Below are positions 8,917 through 17,500 of a stretch of 43,744 nt of DNA, piece by piece. A program made the translations under genes and the position numbers. Each line of letters starts with the position of its first letter. The first letter of the stretch is position 1. Source of the DNA: Bacillaceae bacterium SAS-127. GTDB taxonomy: Bacteria > Bacillota > Bacilli > Bacillales > Domibacillaceae. The notes beneath the pieces were generated by a model. It searched no databases. It was not told the origin of the DNA and was given only the letters and a program-made list of their open reading frames with translations. The stretch lies in the NCBI GenBank assembly GCA_002261155.1, contig NKXN01000094.1, positions 1 through 43,744 of the forward strand. Direction: 5' to 3'.

Positions 8917-9832
8917 GGATTTGGATATTTTGTTTTCGCTGTCGCTGTAGTTCTTCTAACGAGCCTGAGCCTAGAAGGACACCAGAGACGATCAATATAA
9001 ATCCGATCAAATGTGCCGGTAACATCGCTTCGTCCAGTAACACTGCTGCTGCAACGAGTGAAAAAAAGGTACTTAAATTCATAAAAATAGACGCTTCTGC
9101 TGCTCCAATTTTTCCAATGGCGTAATTGTAAATCATATGACCGAACGCCGTTGCCATAATCGCTGAAAAGAAGAACACCACCCAAACAAGAGGGGGAGCG
9201 GCTGATAAATGAGAGAGACCTTGTGGCTCCATCCATAAGCTGATCATAAAAAGGATGATAGACCCGAATAACAGCATATATCCGGTTAATAGCCGAGGAT
9301 CAAGCGTAGCTGACGCTTTTTTTATTACAATAAAACTGAGTGCCTGAGTCAGAATGGCTAGAAAAATATCGATATCTCCGGCTGTTATCGTGCTGATCCC
9401 TGTTTTGCCAGCAAGTACTGTAAAGCTCACACCAGCTCCGCCAAGCAAAAAGCCGATCCAGCGGGCAACGGTAAGTTTTCCTTTTAACAAGATGGTGGCA
9501 AACAGAGCCGTTAGTAACGGGCCTAGTCCTAAAATAAGCCCAGCGTTCGTCGCAGATGTCTTCGTTAACCCTTCCGCTAAAAAATAATGATGGCAAACGA
9601 CGCTTAACAATGCCCCACCGCAAATATATCCCCATTCTTTTCCTTGAGGTCGCCGTATTTGCTTAGTGATCGCAAGTGTTAAAAACACGGCTAGTGAGGC
9701 TGTAAAAATTCGCAACGCTGTAATCGTCACAGGTAGAAAATGCTCGACCAAAATTTTAATGAGTGACACATTCATTCCCCAAATCATCATCGTACCTACT
9801 AGAATCATATAAACCCGTGCATGTCCCACCAT
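8903..9832 (-). CDS. EamA/DMT-family transporter
   Basis: A 309-residue inner-membrane protein with about ten hydrophobic helices arranged as two EamA repeats (about residues 8-140 and 150-290). The opening ILVGTMMIWGMNVSLIKILVE is typical of the drug/metabolite transporter superfamily. The proline/glycine-rich LGLGPLLTALFA and YNYAIGKIGAAEASIFMNLSTFFSL segments recur in the family. The substrate cannot be predicted; relatives export amino acids or other metabolites. The first ATG sits only one base behind GGAGGGG, so a downstream GTG or ATG could be the true start. It is divergent from the oxidase operon. Confidence 0.85.
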   Translation of the reverse strand: MVGHARVYMILVGTMMIWGMNVSLIKILVEHFLPVTITALRIFTASLAVFLTLAITKQIRRPQGKEWGYICGGALLSVVCHHYFLAEGLTKTSATNAGLILGLGPLLTALFATILLKGKLTVARWIGFLLGGAGVSFTVLAGKTGISTITAGDIDIFLAILTQALSFIVIKKASATLDPRLLTGYMLLFGSIILFMISLWMEPQGLSHLSAAPPLVWVVFFFSAIMATAFGHMIYNYAIGKIGAAEASIFMNLSTFFSLVAAAVLLDEAMLPAHLIGFILIVSGVLLGSGSLEELQRQRKQNIQIQKRS

Positions 9833-10190
9833 ACCCCTCCGTTCTATCTATTACCATTATACAGGCGTTTTGTTGGTAAAGTGAAAATTCAATCAGTAGG
9901 GGGCCTGATTTCCCACTGATGAAAAGAAGAACAAAGGCTAACAGCGCAACATCCTGTTGCAACGTCTTTGTAACCTGTATCGTGCAGGCCTGTTTAATGT
10001 GGGATAAAAATAGCACCTTTAACTTTTAAGGTTATTCAAACTATTGAAAAAAGATTGAATAAAATTAATTGTTTATGAAATTTATAGGAAGGAAGTTTAA
10101 CGATTCGACAACAATCTTTTTTTCTTCACACTTATCTCAAAATGTGACAGTAACCTTTTAGATGACATTCATTTATTTGTTAAGGGGGTT
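9833..10190. other. 358-base intergenic region with hairpins upstream of the oxidase operon
   Basis: No protein gene is supported. It holds one copy of a dispersed palindromic repeat (9881-9920). Next come short hairpins around GCAAC ATCCT GTTGC and CCTG TATCGTG CAGG, then an AT-rich stretch. An inverted TCACA (10126-10130) and TGTGA (10143-10147) with a 12-base gap lies just upstream of the oxidase gene. That spacing is not the usual FNR one (six). No clear promoter pair was recognised. Confidence 0.6.
9881..9920 (-). repeat. dispersed imperfect palindrome, copy 1
   Basis: On the reverse strand it reads ATCAGTGGG, a short spacer, CCCCCTACTGATTGAA, then TTTTCAC. The outer arms ATCAGTGGG and CCC-ACTGAT pair. 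The same pattern recurs at 29585-29627, including the non-palindromic flank TTTCAC. Confidence 0.55.
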
Positions 10191-11567
10191 ATGAAATTGA
10201 ACTTTCCAACGGTCGAGTTTCCGTGGTTTGGGAATGGGACAATTATCGCTTTAATTGCGATTGTTCATGTCATTATTAGTCATGGTGTGGCGATTGGAGC
10301 AACGATACTAATGGTGACGGCTGAGTATAATGCGTTTCGGAAAAAAGACATCAAGCTAGATGCCTTTGCTAGAAAGATGGCGAAGTGGATTTTAATTATT
10401 ACAACGACGGTTGGTGCGATGACCGGGGTGGGGATTTGGTTTTCGACGACGGTTATTCAGCCAGATTCGATCGGTTCACTTTTGCGCATTTTCTTCTGGG
10501 CGTGGGTCGCTGAATGGGCTGTCTTTATTACAGAAGTCGTTCTTTTAATTATTTATTACTACACTTGGGATTTGTATAAGGAAACGGCGAAAAAAATGAA
10601 GCATATTCGTATCGGAATTGCGCTATGTATTTTTTCATGGATTACAGCGGCGATTATTACCGGGGTGCTGGCAGCTAAGTTGACGCCAGGGCACTGGACG
10701 GAGACATTCTCTTTTTGGCATGCGTTTTTCAACCCAACGTATTTACCTTCATTAGGTTTTCGAACATTTTTAGCGTTGTTATTGGCGATTGGACTTTTCT
10801 CGTTCTTTATCAAGTGGCGTGTGAAGGATCAAGAGCTTAAACAGGAGATCTTTCGTATTTTCTCTATATGGTCAGCGATTTCAATTCCAGGCATTTTACT
10901 GACGGCCATTTGGTATTTGCAATCGATTCCGCAAGAGGCGTATGATTTAGTCGTTTATTCGACAGGTATGAGTGAAAAAATGTTTGACATCATTAATTTA
11001 ACAGGCTTAGGTGTGATACTTCTTTTTATTTTTTGGGCAGCGATCAAGCCGAAGACGTTGCCGTTGATTTTATCGTTTGCAGTGCTAGGAGCGTCGATGG
11101 GCTTCATTGCTGAATTTGAATTTGTCCGCGAGTCGGTGCGCAAGCCGTTCATTATTTATGATTATATGTACGCCAATGGGGTGCTCGCGAGGGATGTCGA
11201 GAAGTATAACAAAGAAGGAGTGCTTGCCCATTCCACTTTTGCCGAGACGACGAACATCACTAGTAGCAATATGTATGAGGCCGGGCAAGAAGTGTATAAA
11301 GGACAGTGTATGACGTGTCATACGGTCGATGGCTGGCGATCAAAGCGTGCGTTAAATAACCGATTAGATGGATGGTCGGAGGAGACAATTAAGGGGTTTA
11401 TTCCAACAATGCATAATGTTCGTCCAGTTATGCCACCGTTTGTTGGAACAGAGGAAGAGTTAGAGGCTTTAAGTCATTATTTATATAAGATTGTCAATGA
11501 GGATAAACAAACGGTAAAGGGGGAGAAAGAGAATGATACTAGCGCAAGCATTACCAATACCAAATGA
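10191..11567 (+). CDS. CydA-like oxidase subunit I with fused C-terminal cytochrome c domain
   Basis: A 458-residue membrane protein. The first 340 residues form about nine helices with CydA-like landmarks: histidines 26 and 31 in an N-terminal helix (IVHVIISHG), acidic residues in EWAVFITE, an HAFFNPTYLP motif, and FEFVRESVRKPFIIYDYM, a diverged form of the CydA E-x-GRQPW motif. The position that would hold the heme b558 histidine reads LGFRTFLAL, apparently lacking it. Residues 365-445 are a class I cytochrome c: CMTCH at 373-377 and a likely distal ligand Met414 in VMPPFVG. The long quinol loop of true CydA is not apparent, so electrons may come through the c heme. AAGGGGG lies close to ATG 10191; TTG 10197 has better spacing. 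It overlaps the next gene by 35 bases. Confidence 0.85.
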   Translation: MKLNFPTVEFPWFGNGTIIALIAIVHVIISHGVAIGATILMVTAEYNAFRKKDIKLDAFARKMAKWILIITTTVGAMTGVGIWFSTTVIQPDSIGSLLRIFFWAWVAEWAVFITEVVLLIIYYYTWDLYKETAKKMKHIRIGIALCIFSWITAAIITGVLAAKLTPGHWTETFSFWHAFFNPTYLPSLGFRTFLALLLAIGLFSFFIKWRVKDQELKQEIFRIFSIWSAISIPGILLTAIWYLQSIPQEAYDLVVYSTGMSEKMFDIINLTGLGVILLFIFWAAIKPKTLPLILSFAVLGASMGFIAEFEFVRESVRKPFIIYDYMYANGVLARDVEKYNKEGVLAHSTFAETTNITSSNMYEAGQEVYKGQCMTCHTVDGWRSKRALNNRLDGWSEETIKGFIPTMHNVRPVMPPFVGTEEELEALSHYLYKIVNEDKQTVKGEKENDTSASITNTK

Positions 11568-12585
11568 TATTCAGCTCCCAATACCAGGCGATATGGGCTT
11601 GTTGACAGTTTTGTTGATTGTCACATTTTCACTACATATTGTGTTTGTTAATGTGACGATTTCACTTGCTACAGGAGCGGTTATTTTAGAAGCGATTGGG
11701 ATGAAAAAACGAAGTAAACTGTATGATCGCAGCGCCCAAATTTGTTCGTATCACGCATCGATTCATAAAAGTATCGCCGTCGTCCTTGGGATTGGACCGA
11801 TTTTGTTAGTGAGTATCGTCTATACGCAATACTTCTATTCATCAACGATTTTGATCGGGAAAGCATGGTTAAGTATTATTGTGCTATTAATCGTTGCGTT
11901 CCTGCTTTTATACGCTTATAAATTTCTTTGGGAGAAATTAAAAAATAAGAAAGTACTGCATCTGATGATAGGCTTAGCGGCAAGTTTAATCTTGTTATTT
12001 GTGCCGCTTATTTTTATCGTGAATGTAGTATCGATGCTCTACCCGGAAAAATGGATGGAATCGAATGGCTTTTTCCACGGCTTATTTTATTACCCGCAAG
12101 TATGGCAACGATATGCTCACTTTATGTTATCAAGCTTTGCGGCAGGTGGGCTGTATCTTTATTTGTTTTATACATTTAAGTATCGCTCGAAGAAAAGACA
12201 GGAGCCAAGCTATCAAGAGGAGGAAGCGGATCATCGCGTTAGAAAGATGGGCATTAAAGCGACGTTTTGGATCACGCTTTGTCAATTCGCAGCTGGTACA
12301 CTTGTACTAGTTGCGTTAAAGCAAGATGTGATGCTACTTTATATGGGAGGCAATGCATTAACGACGGGGCTATTAGTAGGATCAATTATTGTGACGCTCA
12401 TTTTATTAGGCTTTTTATACATCACTGATAAAAAAGATTCACATCGCGCGTTTATGGGAGCGCTCGCTTCATTTCTGCTTGTGTTAGGTATGATGGGGTG
12501 GATGAGACATGAAGTGCGGGAAGCCTACTTACAGCCTCATATTGAAGATCATCCGCGAACGATGGAAATGCCAGTTAATAAATAG
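11533..12585 (+). CDS. second oxidase subunit, CydA-like (not CydB-like) membrane protein
   Basis: A 350-residue protein with about eight or nine membrane helices. It resembles its upstream neighbour rather than CydB. SLHIVFVNVTISLATGAVIL (His35) parallels the neighbour's VHVIISHGVAIGATIL. FFHGLFYYPQ parallels WHAFFNPTYLP. GWMRHEVREAYLQPH parallels EFVRESVRKPFIIYD. Here the WQRYAHFMLSSFAAGG stretch keeps a histidine (His196) where classical CydA has its heme b558 ligand, a residue the neighbour lacks. I infer a heterodimer of two CydA-derived halves sharing heme ligands. The start has GGGGGAGAAAGAG upstream and lies inside the end of the first gene, so translation is probably coupled. Alternative reading: an uncharacterised partner subunit of unknown origin. 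Confidence 0.75.
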   Translation: MILAQALPIPNDIQLPIPGDMGLLTVLLIVTFSLHIVFVNVTISLATGAVILEAIGMKKRSKLYDRSAQICSYHASIHKSIAVVLGIGPILLVSIVYTQYFYSSTILIGKAWLSIIVLLIVAFLLLYAYKFLWEKLKNKKVLHLMIGLAASLILLFVPLIFIVNVVSMLYPEKWMESNGFFHGLFYYPQVWQRYAHFMLSSFAAGGLYLYLFYTFKYRSKKRQEPSYQEEEADHRVRKMGIKATFWITLCQFAAGTLVLVALKQDVMLLYMGGNALTTGLLVGSIIVTLILLGFLYITDKKDSHRAFMGALASFLLVLGMMGWMRHEVREAYLQPHIEDHPRTMEMPVNK

Positions 12586-12588
12586 ATG

Positions 12589-12618
12589 AAAGGGTCGGAG
12601 TGATTTCCGACCCTTTTT
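12589..12618. terminator. bidirectional terminator between the oxidase operon and lutC
   Basis: AAAGGGTCGGA (12589-12599) pairs with TCCGACCCTTT (12606-12616), followed by T residues on the plus strand and by shorter T-rich sequence on the minus strand. Confidence 0.88.
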
Positions 12619-12623
12619 GACTA

Positions 12624-13295
12624 TTAATCTGTCCGCACAATCGCATATACATGTTTTGGACCGTGGACACCGGTCGTCATTTGTAGCTCGATATCGCCGC
12701 TTTTACTTGGTCCTGTGAGAAAGTGTAACGTAGAAAAGTCTTTCTCTCTAATTTTTGTAAAGAGATTGCCCATTCGAGCGACAAGCTGTTCCTGTTTGAA
12801 AATAATAATATGGACAGGAGGGAGGAGACTGACGCCGCGTCCTTTTTTCTCATTATAGATCAAAACAGCTGTGCCGGTATTGGCAATCGCGAAGTCAGCC
12901 GTCGTAATGCCGATATCCGCTTGTTTTGCGATAGCGATATTGCTTTCTTTCGTCGCTTCCTTATCCCAAATGTCGATCGTCGTCTTTGCTGCGATAGCCG
13001 TTTGATCAATTGGGAGCTGAGTTAATTCTTCGTCATCCCAGCGTATGATCGATTGCGCTTGATGGCGTTCGATAATCGTTTGTAACGCTTGTTGAACGTC
13101 TTTCGTGTCGTTGGCCACAAACACTTCACCATGAACAGCTTCAAGATTTTTTGTGTATTCCTCTATTAATTCCTCTTGTGAATAAGAGAGTACGGCGTTA
13201 CGTTCAGGTATTCCTTTTTGATAAGAAGCCACTTGAGCGTTAGTTGAGCGGCCGAGTCGAGTTTGGATGTTTCGTAGAAAATCAGTTTTATTCAT
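12624..13295 (-). CDS. lutC: lactate utilization protein C
   Basis: A 223-residue LUD-domain protein (YkgG family), the third component of the LutABC L-lactate oxidation complex. The complex converts lactate to pyruvate with iron-sulfur electron transfer. The fold is seen in IGITTADFAIANTGTAVLIYN and in the C-terminal FLTGPSKSGDIELQMTTGVHGPKHVYAI. The frame extends further upstream, but ATG 13295 has a perfect AGGAGG site and begins MNKTDFLRNIQ as in relatives. This start overlaps the lutB stop by a few bases, indicating coupling. It is the last gene of the lactate operon. Confidence 0.94.
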   Translation of the reverse strand: MNKTDFLRNIQTRLGRSTNAQVASYQKGIPERNAVLSYSQEELIEEYTKNLEAVHGEVFVANDTKDVQQALQTIIERHQAQSIIRWDDEELTQLPIDQTAIAAKTTIDIWDKEATKESNIAIAKQADIGITTADFAIANTGTAVLIYNEKKGRGVSLLPPVHIIIFKQEQLVARMGNLFTKIREKDFSTLHFLTGPSKSGDIELQMTTGVHGPKHVYAIVRTD

Positions 13296-14718
13296 TCGAC
13301 GGACCTCCTTGGTGCTTAATTGATGTTTTCCAGCGCTCGCGGAAGGAGGTTTGGACTTGCGGGAATTCACGTGAATCGGTCCAGCCTTTCATAAATGGTG
13401 TGCTTTCTTTAAAATGTCCATCTTTGATAAACGGCTTTTGCAACAGCTGCCCGGCTTTCGTTGCTTTATCATATAAAGTAGGTGAGCTAAATGTCTTTCC
13501 AAACATATTAAACGCCATTTTTTCCAGTGGAGAGGTGTAGCCGTCTTGCACGTTGCGATGACGTAGTTTGACGAGCATATCATGTAGCGGGATTCTAACT
13601 GGGCAAGCCTCATGACAAGCACCACACAGGCTTGATGCATACGATAATTCGGCTGCTTGCTCGGAATCTTGATTTAACAATGGCGTTAACACCGCTCCAA
13701 TTGGTCCGTTATAAACGGAACCATAGGAATGACCGCCGACGTGACGATAAACGGGACAAACATTAATACATGCACCACAGCGAATGCAGTTGAGGATTTC
13801 TTGAAAATCCGGATCGCCGAGTTGTTGAGATCGTCCATTGTCTAAAATGATGACGTGCATCTGTTTCGGTCCATCGTTTTCATGACTGCGTACCGGTTTT
13901 AAAATTGAGACGCCGGAAGAGATTTTCTGTCCGGTTCCAGCACGAGGCAGAAGGTTAATGACAACTTCGAAATCTTCCCATGTTGGGACAATTCGTTCCA
14001 TTCCCATAAAGACGATATGAGTATCAGGAAGCGTCGTCACCATACGAGCATTTCCTTCATTTGTTAAAAGTGAGATCGCTCCTTCTTCAGCAATAGCAAA
14101 GTTACAGCCAGTGATTCCGATGTCTGCGGCTAGGAACTTTTCGCGAATGGCTGAACGAGCAAAGCCAACGAGCGTTTGTAAATCAGCCGCAACTTCATGC
14201 CCACCCTCCTTAGCGAATAACTCTGCCACTTGCTCCTTCGTTTTATGGACAGCAGGCCCAAGTAAATGCGAAGGGTGTTCGCCAGCAAGCTGAAGAATAT
14301 ACTCGCCCAAGTCTGTTTCAACGGTCTCCACACCGATTTCTTCCAGGGCATGATTTAATTTAATTTCTTCTGTCACCATCGATTTCGATTTCACGGCATA
14401 TTTTCCATCGACACTTTTGATGATTTGGCGCGCATGCTTTAACGCTTCAGTGGCATCTTTTGCAAAATGAACATGTCCACCTTGTTGTTCGACATTGTCT
14501 GCGAACTGAGACAAATAATAATCTAAGTGCTGAATCGTATGGCTACGGATTTCACTGCCGCGCTTGCGCCATTCTTCCCAGTTGCCGATTTCTTCTGCTG
14601 CTTGTAGTCGACCGTGATGAAGCTTTTCTGTTGCGCGGGCAACGGCTTGTCTCGCATGCGTATCGGTAATTTCTTTTTTGACACGTTCTTTTAACGTGCC
14701 ACCTGCATAAAGGGTCAT
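13288..14718 (-). CDS. lutB: lactate utilization iron-sulfur protein B
   Basis: A 476-residue protein with an N-terminal LUD domain (about 70-290, with IGITGCNFAIAEEGAISLLTNEG) and a C-terminal ferredoxin-type segment. Two 4Fe-4S cysteine sets are visible: CIRCGACINVCPVYR and CGACHEACPVRIP. A DUF3390-type C-terminus follows. This is the LutB (YvfW) architecture and length. It accepts electrons during lactate oxidation and probably passes them toward the membrane. Its ATG overlaps the lutA stop as ATGA, and its end overlaps lutC, so lutA-lutB-lutC is a tightly coupled operon. Confidence 0.95.
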   Translation of the reverse strand: MTLYAGGTLKERVKKEITDTHARQAVARATEKLHHGRLQAAEEIGNWEEWRKRGSEIRSHTIQHLDYYLSQFADNVEQQGGHVHFAKDATEALKHARQIIKSVDGKYAVKSKSMVTEEIKLNHALEEIGVETVETDLGEYILQLAGEHPSHLLGPAVHKTKEQVAELFAKEGGHEVAADLQTLVGFARSAIREKFLAADIGITGCNFAIAEEGAISLLTNEGNARMVTTLPDTHIVFMGMERIVPTWEDFEVVINLLPRAGTGQKISSGVSILKPVRSHENDGPKQMHVIILDNGRSQQLGDPDFQEILNCIRCGACINVCPVYRHVGGHSYGSVYNGPIGAVLTPLLNQDSEQAAELSYASSLCGACHEACPVRIPLHDMLVKLRHRNVQDGYTSPLEKMAFNMFGKTFSSPTLYDKATKAGQLLQKPFIKDGHFKESTPFMKGWTDSREFPQVQTSFRERWKTSIKHQGGPSNE

Positions 14719-15443
14719 GCTGTCACCCCCTGATCAAGAACTTCGGCAATGTGCATCACTTCTACACGAGAACCGAGCTGATTCATGCGACCGCCAATGT
14801 TCATTAAACAGCCCATATCGGAGCCGATTAACACATCGGGTTGTGTCGATTGTACATGAGTCGCTTTCTCCGTCACCATTTGTTTTGAAATATCAGACAT
14901 CTTCACAGCGAACGTTCCTCCGAATCCACAGCAATCCGATTTGTACGGTAGATCGACTAGCTGTAATCCTTTGACGTGGCTGAGTAAAGTTAACGGCTCG
15001 TCCTTGACATGAAGTAGTCTAGATGTGTGACAAGAAGGGTGGAAGGTAGCTCGTTTCGCTAGGCTAGCACCGACATCTTCTACCTTTAATACGTGAACTA
15101 AAAATTGGGTGAATTCGTATGTTTTTGCGATCAATTCATCTGCTTTTTTGCGCCATACTGGATCATCTTTAAATATTTCTGGATAGTAGTGATGAATCAT
15201 CCCTGTGCAGGAACCAGAAGGCAACACAACGAATTCACTTTTTTCAAATACTTGAATCGTATGTTTCGCCACTTTTTCGGCATCTTTTTGATATCCGCTG
15301 TTGAAAGCCGGTTGACCGCAGCATGTTTGTCCTTCTGGAAAGTCTACCGTTACTCCTTGGCGGTTTAAAATACGAACAACGCTTTCTCCAACTTGTGGAT
15401 AGAGGTTGTCTGCTAAACAAGTAATAAATAATGAAGCATTCAT
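14715..15443 (-). CDS. lutA: lactate utilization protein A (CCG-domain iron-sulfur protein)
   Basis: A 242-residue protein with two cysteine-rich CCG domains, as in GlpC/GlcF. The first is TCCGQPAFNSGY near residue 40 and the second SDCCGFGGTFAVKM near residue 166, with partner cysteines in PSGSCTGMIHHYYP and FHPSCHTSRLL. Together with LutB and LutC it forms the non-flavin L-lactate dehydrogenase complex known from B. subtilis (YvfV-YvfW-YvbY). GGGAGA precedes the ATG. It lies 29 bases after the sodium symporter gene in the same direction, so uptake and oxidation are probably co-transcribed. Confidence 0.95.
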   Translation of the reverse strand: MNASLFITCLADNLYPQVGESVVRILNRQGVTVDFPEGQTCCGQPAFNSGYQKDAEKVAKHTIQVFEKSEFVVLPSGSCTGMIHHYYPEIFKDDPVWRKKADELIAKTYEFTQFLVHVLKVEDVGASLAKRATFHPSCHTSRLLHVKDEPLTLLSHVKGLQLVDLPYKSDCCGFGGTFAVKMSDISKQMVTEKATHVQSTQPDVLIGSDMGCLMNIGGRMNQLGSRVEVMHIAEVLDQGVTA

Positions 15444-15472
15444 CGTCTATCTCCCATTTCTATGTTGTATTT

Positions 15473-16942
15473 CTAGATTCCTTTAATGACTTGTTGTATA
15501 TGAGGCTCTAAAGCTGGTTGCTTCGATTGTGTCAAGAAGGAAACTACGATAAAAGTAATCATCGAAAGAGCAAAGGCGAAGGCGCCGTTCACTACGGTCG
15601 GTGGAATAATAGCAAAGCCATATTTAGACCCGATCTCTAATATGAAGTTGCTGGCAATACCGATGACGATACTAGTGACAGCAGCTTGCTTTGTCGCTTT
15701 TTCCCAAATTAACCCTAGCACAACGGAAGGGAAGATTGCGGCTGCAAATGTACCGAAACCGAATACGCCGAGTAGTCCAACTAATGTATTCATATAAAAG
15801 GCAAAGAGGGCAGAGGCGACTAATAATGCCACAACGGCAATTCGGCTCCAGAAAAGCTCTCTTTTTACTTCGATATTAAAAGCTTTCGGAATGTCGCGGA
15901 TAATCGCGCCTGCACCAAGGTTAACGAAGCTATCACCCGTTGACATGATCGCCGCAAGCAAGCCAGAAATGACAAGTCCAGCGATCACTGGGTGCGTATA
16001 ATTTAAAATAAACGTCATTAATGTATCATCCGGTGAAGCGATCGCTGGGAATTTTCCTTGTGAATAGAGCGCCGCTGAAGCTAGTCCAATACCAAGCACT
16101 AAGAAGATCGTAATTAAATAAGCAGCACCGGACGTGAAAGCGCCCCATTTTAATTGTTTCACATCTTTCAGCATTAAAAATTTCGTGACGAGCTGTGGTT
16201 GTCCAGCCATACCTAGACTCATCATGAAAAACCAGCAGATAATCGTCATGAGCGGAAATTGTCCAGTTGGTGAAGCCATGATTGGATCAGCTTCTTGCAA
16301 TGTTTTCGTAATGTTTAGTAAGCCGCCGCCTGCATCAAGTGCGTAGAAAAATACAATAATGGATACGAAGATCATCATGACACCTTGAACAACGTCTGTA
16401 TAAACACCTGCAATCATTCCGCCACCTACTGCATAGACAGCGAGAATAATTAAGCCGATGATTGCTCCTTCTTTGACGGAAAGACCAAAGGTGAGATTCA
16501 TAATGACGCCAAGTGCTTGTACTTGAGTGCCTAAATAACCGAGTACCCCGAGAATAACGGCGATCCCCATCCAGCCTTGAGCGGCGCGGCTTTTGTAGCG
16601 ACTGCCAACGATGTCACCCATCGTATAAATTTCTTCTTTTGCTCCAAGCTCCCAAATGCGTCTACCGACTAGAAACCAAGTAAGTCCGAAACCAATGGAA
16701 GCAGCAATTAATGGTCCAGCAATAAATCCTAAGCCGTTTTTGAAGGTTAATGCCGTACCTCCGACCATTCCTACACCGCTTTGGACGGAGGAAAAGGCGG
16801 CGATTGCCATGACAAACATACCTAAGCTTTTTCCTGCGACGTAAAAATCACTGCTCGATTTTGTTTTTTTCGTCGCCCAAATGCCGATGATGATACAAAT
16901 AACTAAATATGCAATTAAAATGGAAATAATGGTTGAATTCAT
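15473..16942 (-). CDS. sodium:solute symporter (SSS family), probably a monocarboxylate/lactate permease
   Basis: A protein of about 489 residues with some 13 hydrophobic helices and the SSS-family signature: KTKSSSDFYVAGKSLGM after the first helix, AAFSSVQSGVGMVGGTA in the sodium-site helix, and GLLAAIMSTGDSFVNLGAGAI in TM8. The frame is open further upstream, but ATG 16942 (MNSTIISILIAYLV) has an AAGGGG site. It sits directly upstream of lutABC and downstream of a small membrane protein, so lactate or a related monocarboxylate is the likely substrate. B. subtilis uses LutP, a different family, for this job. The substrate is inferred from neighbours only; proline and pantothenate carriers belong to the same family. 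Confidence 0.85.
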   Translation of the reverse strand: MNSTIISILIAYLVICIIIGIWATKKTKSSSDFYVAGKSLGMFVMAIAAFSSVQSGVGMVGGTALTFKNGLGFIAGPLIAASIGFGLTWFLVGRRIWELGAKEEIYTMGDIVGSRYKSRAAQGWMGIAVILGVLGYLGTQVQALGVIMNLTFGLSVKEGAIIGLIILAVYAVGGGMIAGVYTDVVQGVMMIFVSIIVFFYALDAGGGLLNITKTLQEADPIMASPTGQFPLMTIICWFFMMSLGMAGQPQLVTKFLMLKDVKQLKWGAFTSGAAYLITIFLVLGIGLASAALYSQGKFPAIASPDDTLMTFILNYTHPVIAGLVISGLLAAIMSTGDSFVNLGAGAIIRDIPKAFNIEVKRELFWSRIAVVALLVASALFAFYMNTLVGLLGVFGFGTFAAAIFPSVVLGLIWEKATKQAAVTSIVIGIASNFILEIGSKYGFAIIPPTVVNGAFAFALSMITFIVVSFLTQSKQPALEPHIQQVIKGI

Positions 16943-16959
16943 AATGACTGCCCCTTGAA

Positions 16960-17379
16960 TTAAGATGTTTTGACTGTTTGTTTTTGTTCTACTGTCTTCA
17001 CCGTTTCTTGGTGGCGATGGCTCCATGCATATAACAGCGGCACAACTAAAATCATAGAGGCAATGCCATATAAGAAGACGGCAGTCGTCGGAACAACCCC
17101 TAAAATGTAGGTAGTACTCTCTCCACCAGCTAATGGAGTTCCGAGACCTAATCGATCTGCTAGAAGGAATAAACTATAGAACAGAACGGAACAAGTGATA
17201 GGAATAAATATAAAAATCTTATTTTTCTGAATATAATAACTAAGACTAATAGTTAGAAGTAAACCTAAAGCAAAAATATAAGAGTAAATGATCATTCTCC
17301 AAGAATGAAGTACCATGCCTATCCCGATGATTAGTAGGCAAGCGAGGAGTAGGGCCATTCCTTTACTTTGTTTATCCAT
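16960..17379 (-). CDS. small four-helix membrane protein, possible symporter partner
   Basis: A 139-residue hydrophobic protein with four predicted membrane helices (about residues 10-30, 33-50, 60-80 and 100-120) and a charged Gln/Lys/Thr-rich tail. I do not recognise a family. It starts at ATG 17379 behind an AAAGGAG site, and an upstream ATG in the same frame overlaps that site. The stop lies 17 bases before the SSS transporter start. Small membrane subunits beside SSS carriers are known (DUF485, DUF4212), but this one has more helices than either. A role as an accessory or assembly subunit of the symporter is inference. Confidence 0.7.
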   Translation of the reverse strand: MDKQSKGMALLLACLLIIGIGMVLHSWRMIIYSYIFALGLLLTISLSYYIQKNKIFIFIPITCSVLFYSLFLLADRLGLGTPLAGGESTTYILGVVPTTAVFLYGIASMILVVPLLYAWSHRHQETVKTVEQKQTVKTS

Positions 17380-17452
17380 ATTAATTTCTCCTTTCATTTG
17401 ACTATTTCATGTATTTTAGAAGTATAGAATATTCAGAAAAGAATAGATATAT

Positions 17453-17493
17453 ACAAAAAGGACAAAGAGCAACCAGTTGCTTTATCCTTTTTG
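17453..17493 (-). terminator. terminator of the regulator gene
   Basis: ACAAAAAGGA and AGAGCAAC on the left match GTTGCTTTA and TCCTTTTTGT on the right around a CA loop. It lies directly after the regulator stop and before the transporter genes, so these are separate transcription units. Confidence 0.8.
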
Positions 17494-17500
17494 TATAATG

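Noticed and set aside
10126-10147. TCACA...TGTGA inverted repeat as an FNR site for the oxidase operon
   Set aside because: The half-sites face the wrong way and the gap is 12 bases, not six; kept only as a note in the intergenic entry.
11085-11321. Open frames on both strands inside the oxidase gene
   Set aside because: They lie within the membrane and cytochrome coding region and lack ribosome sites; shadows of the real gene.
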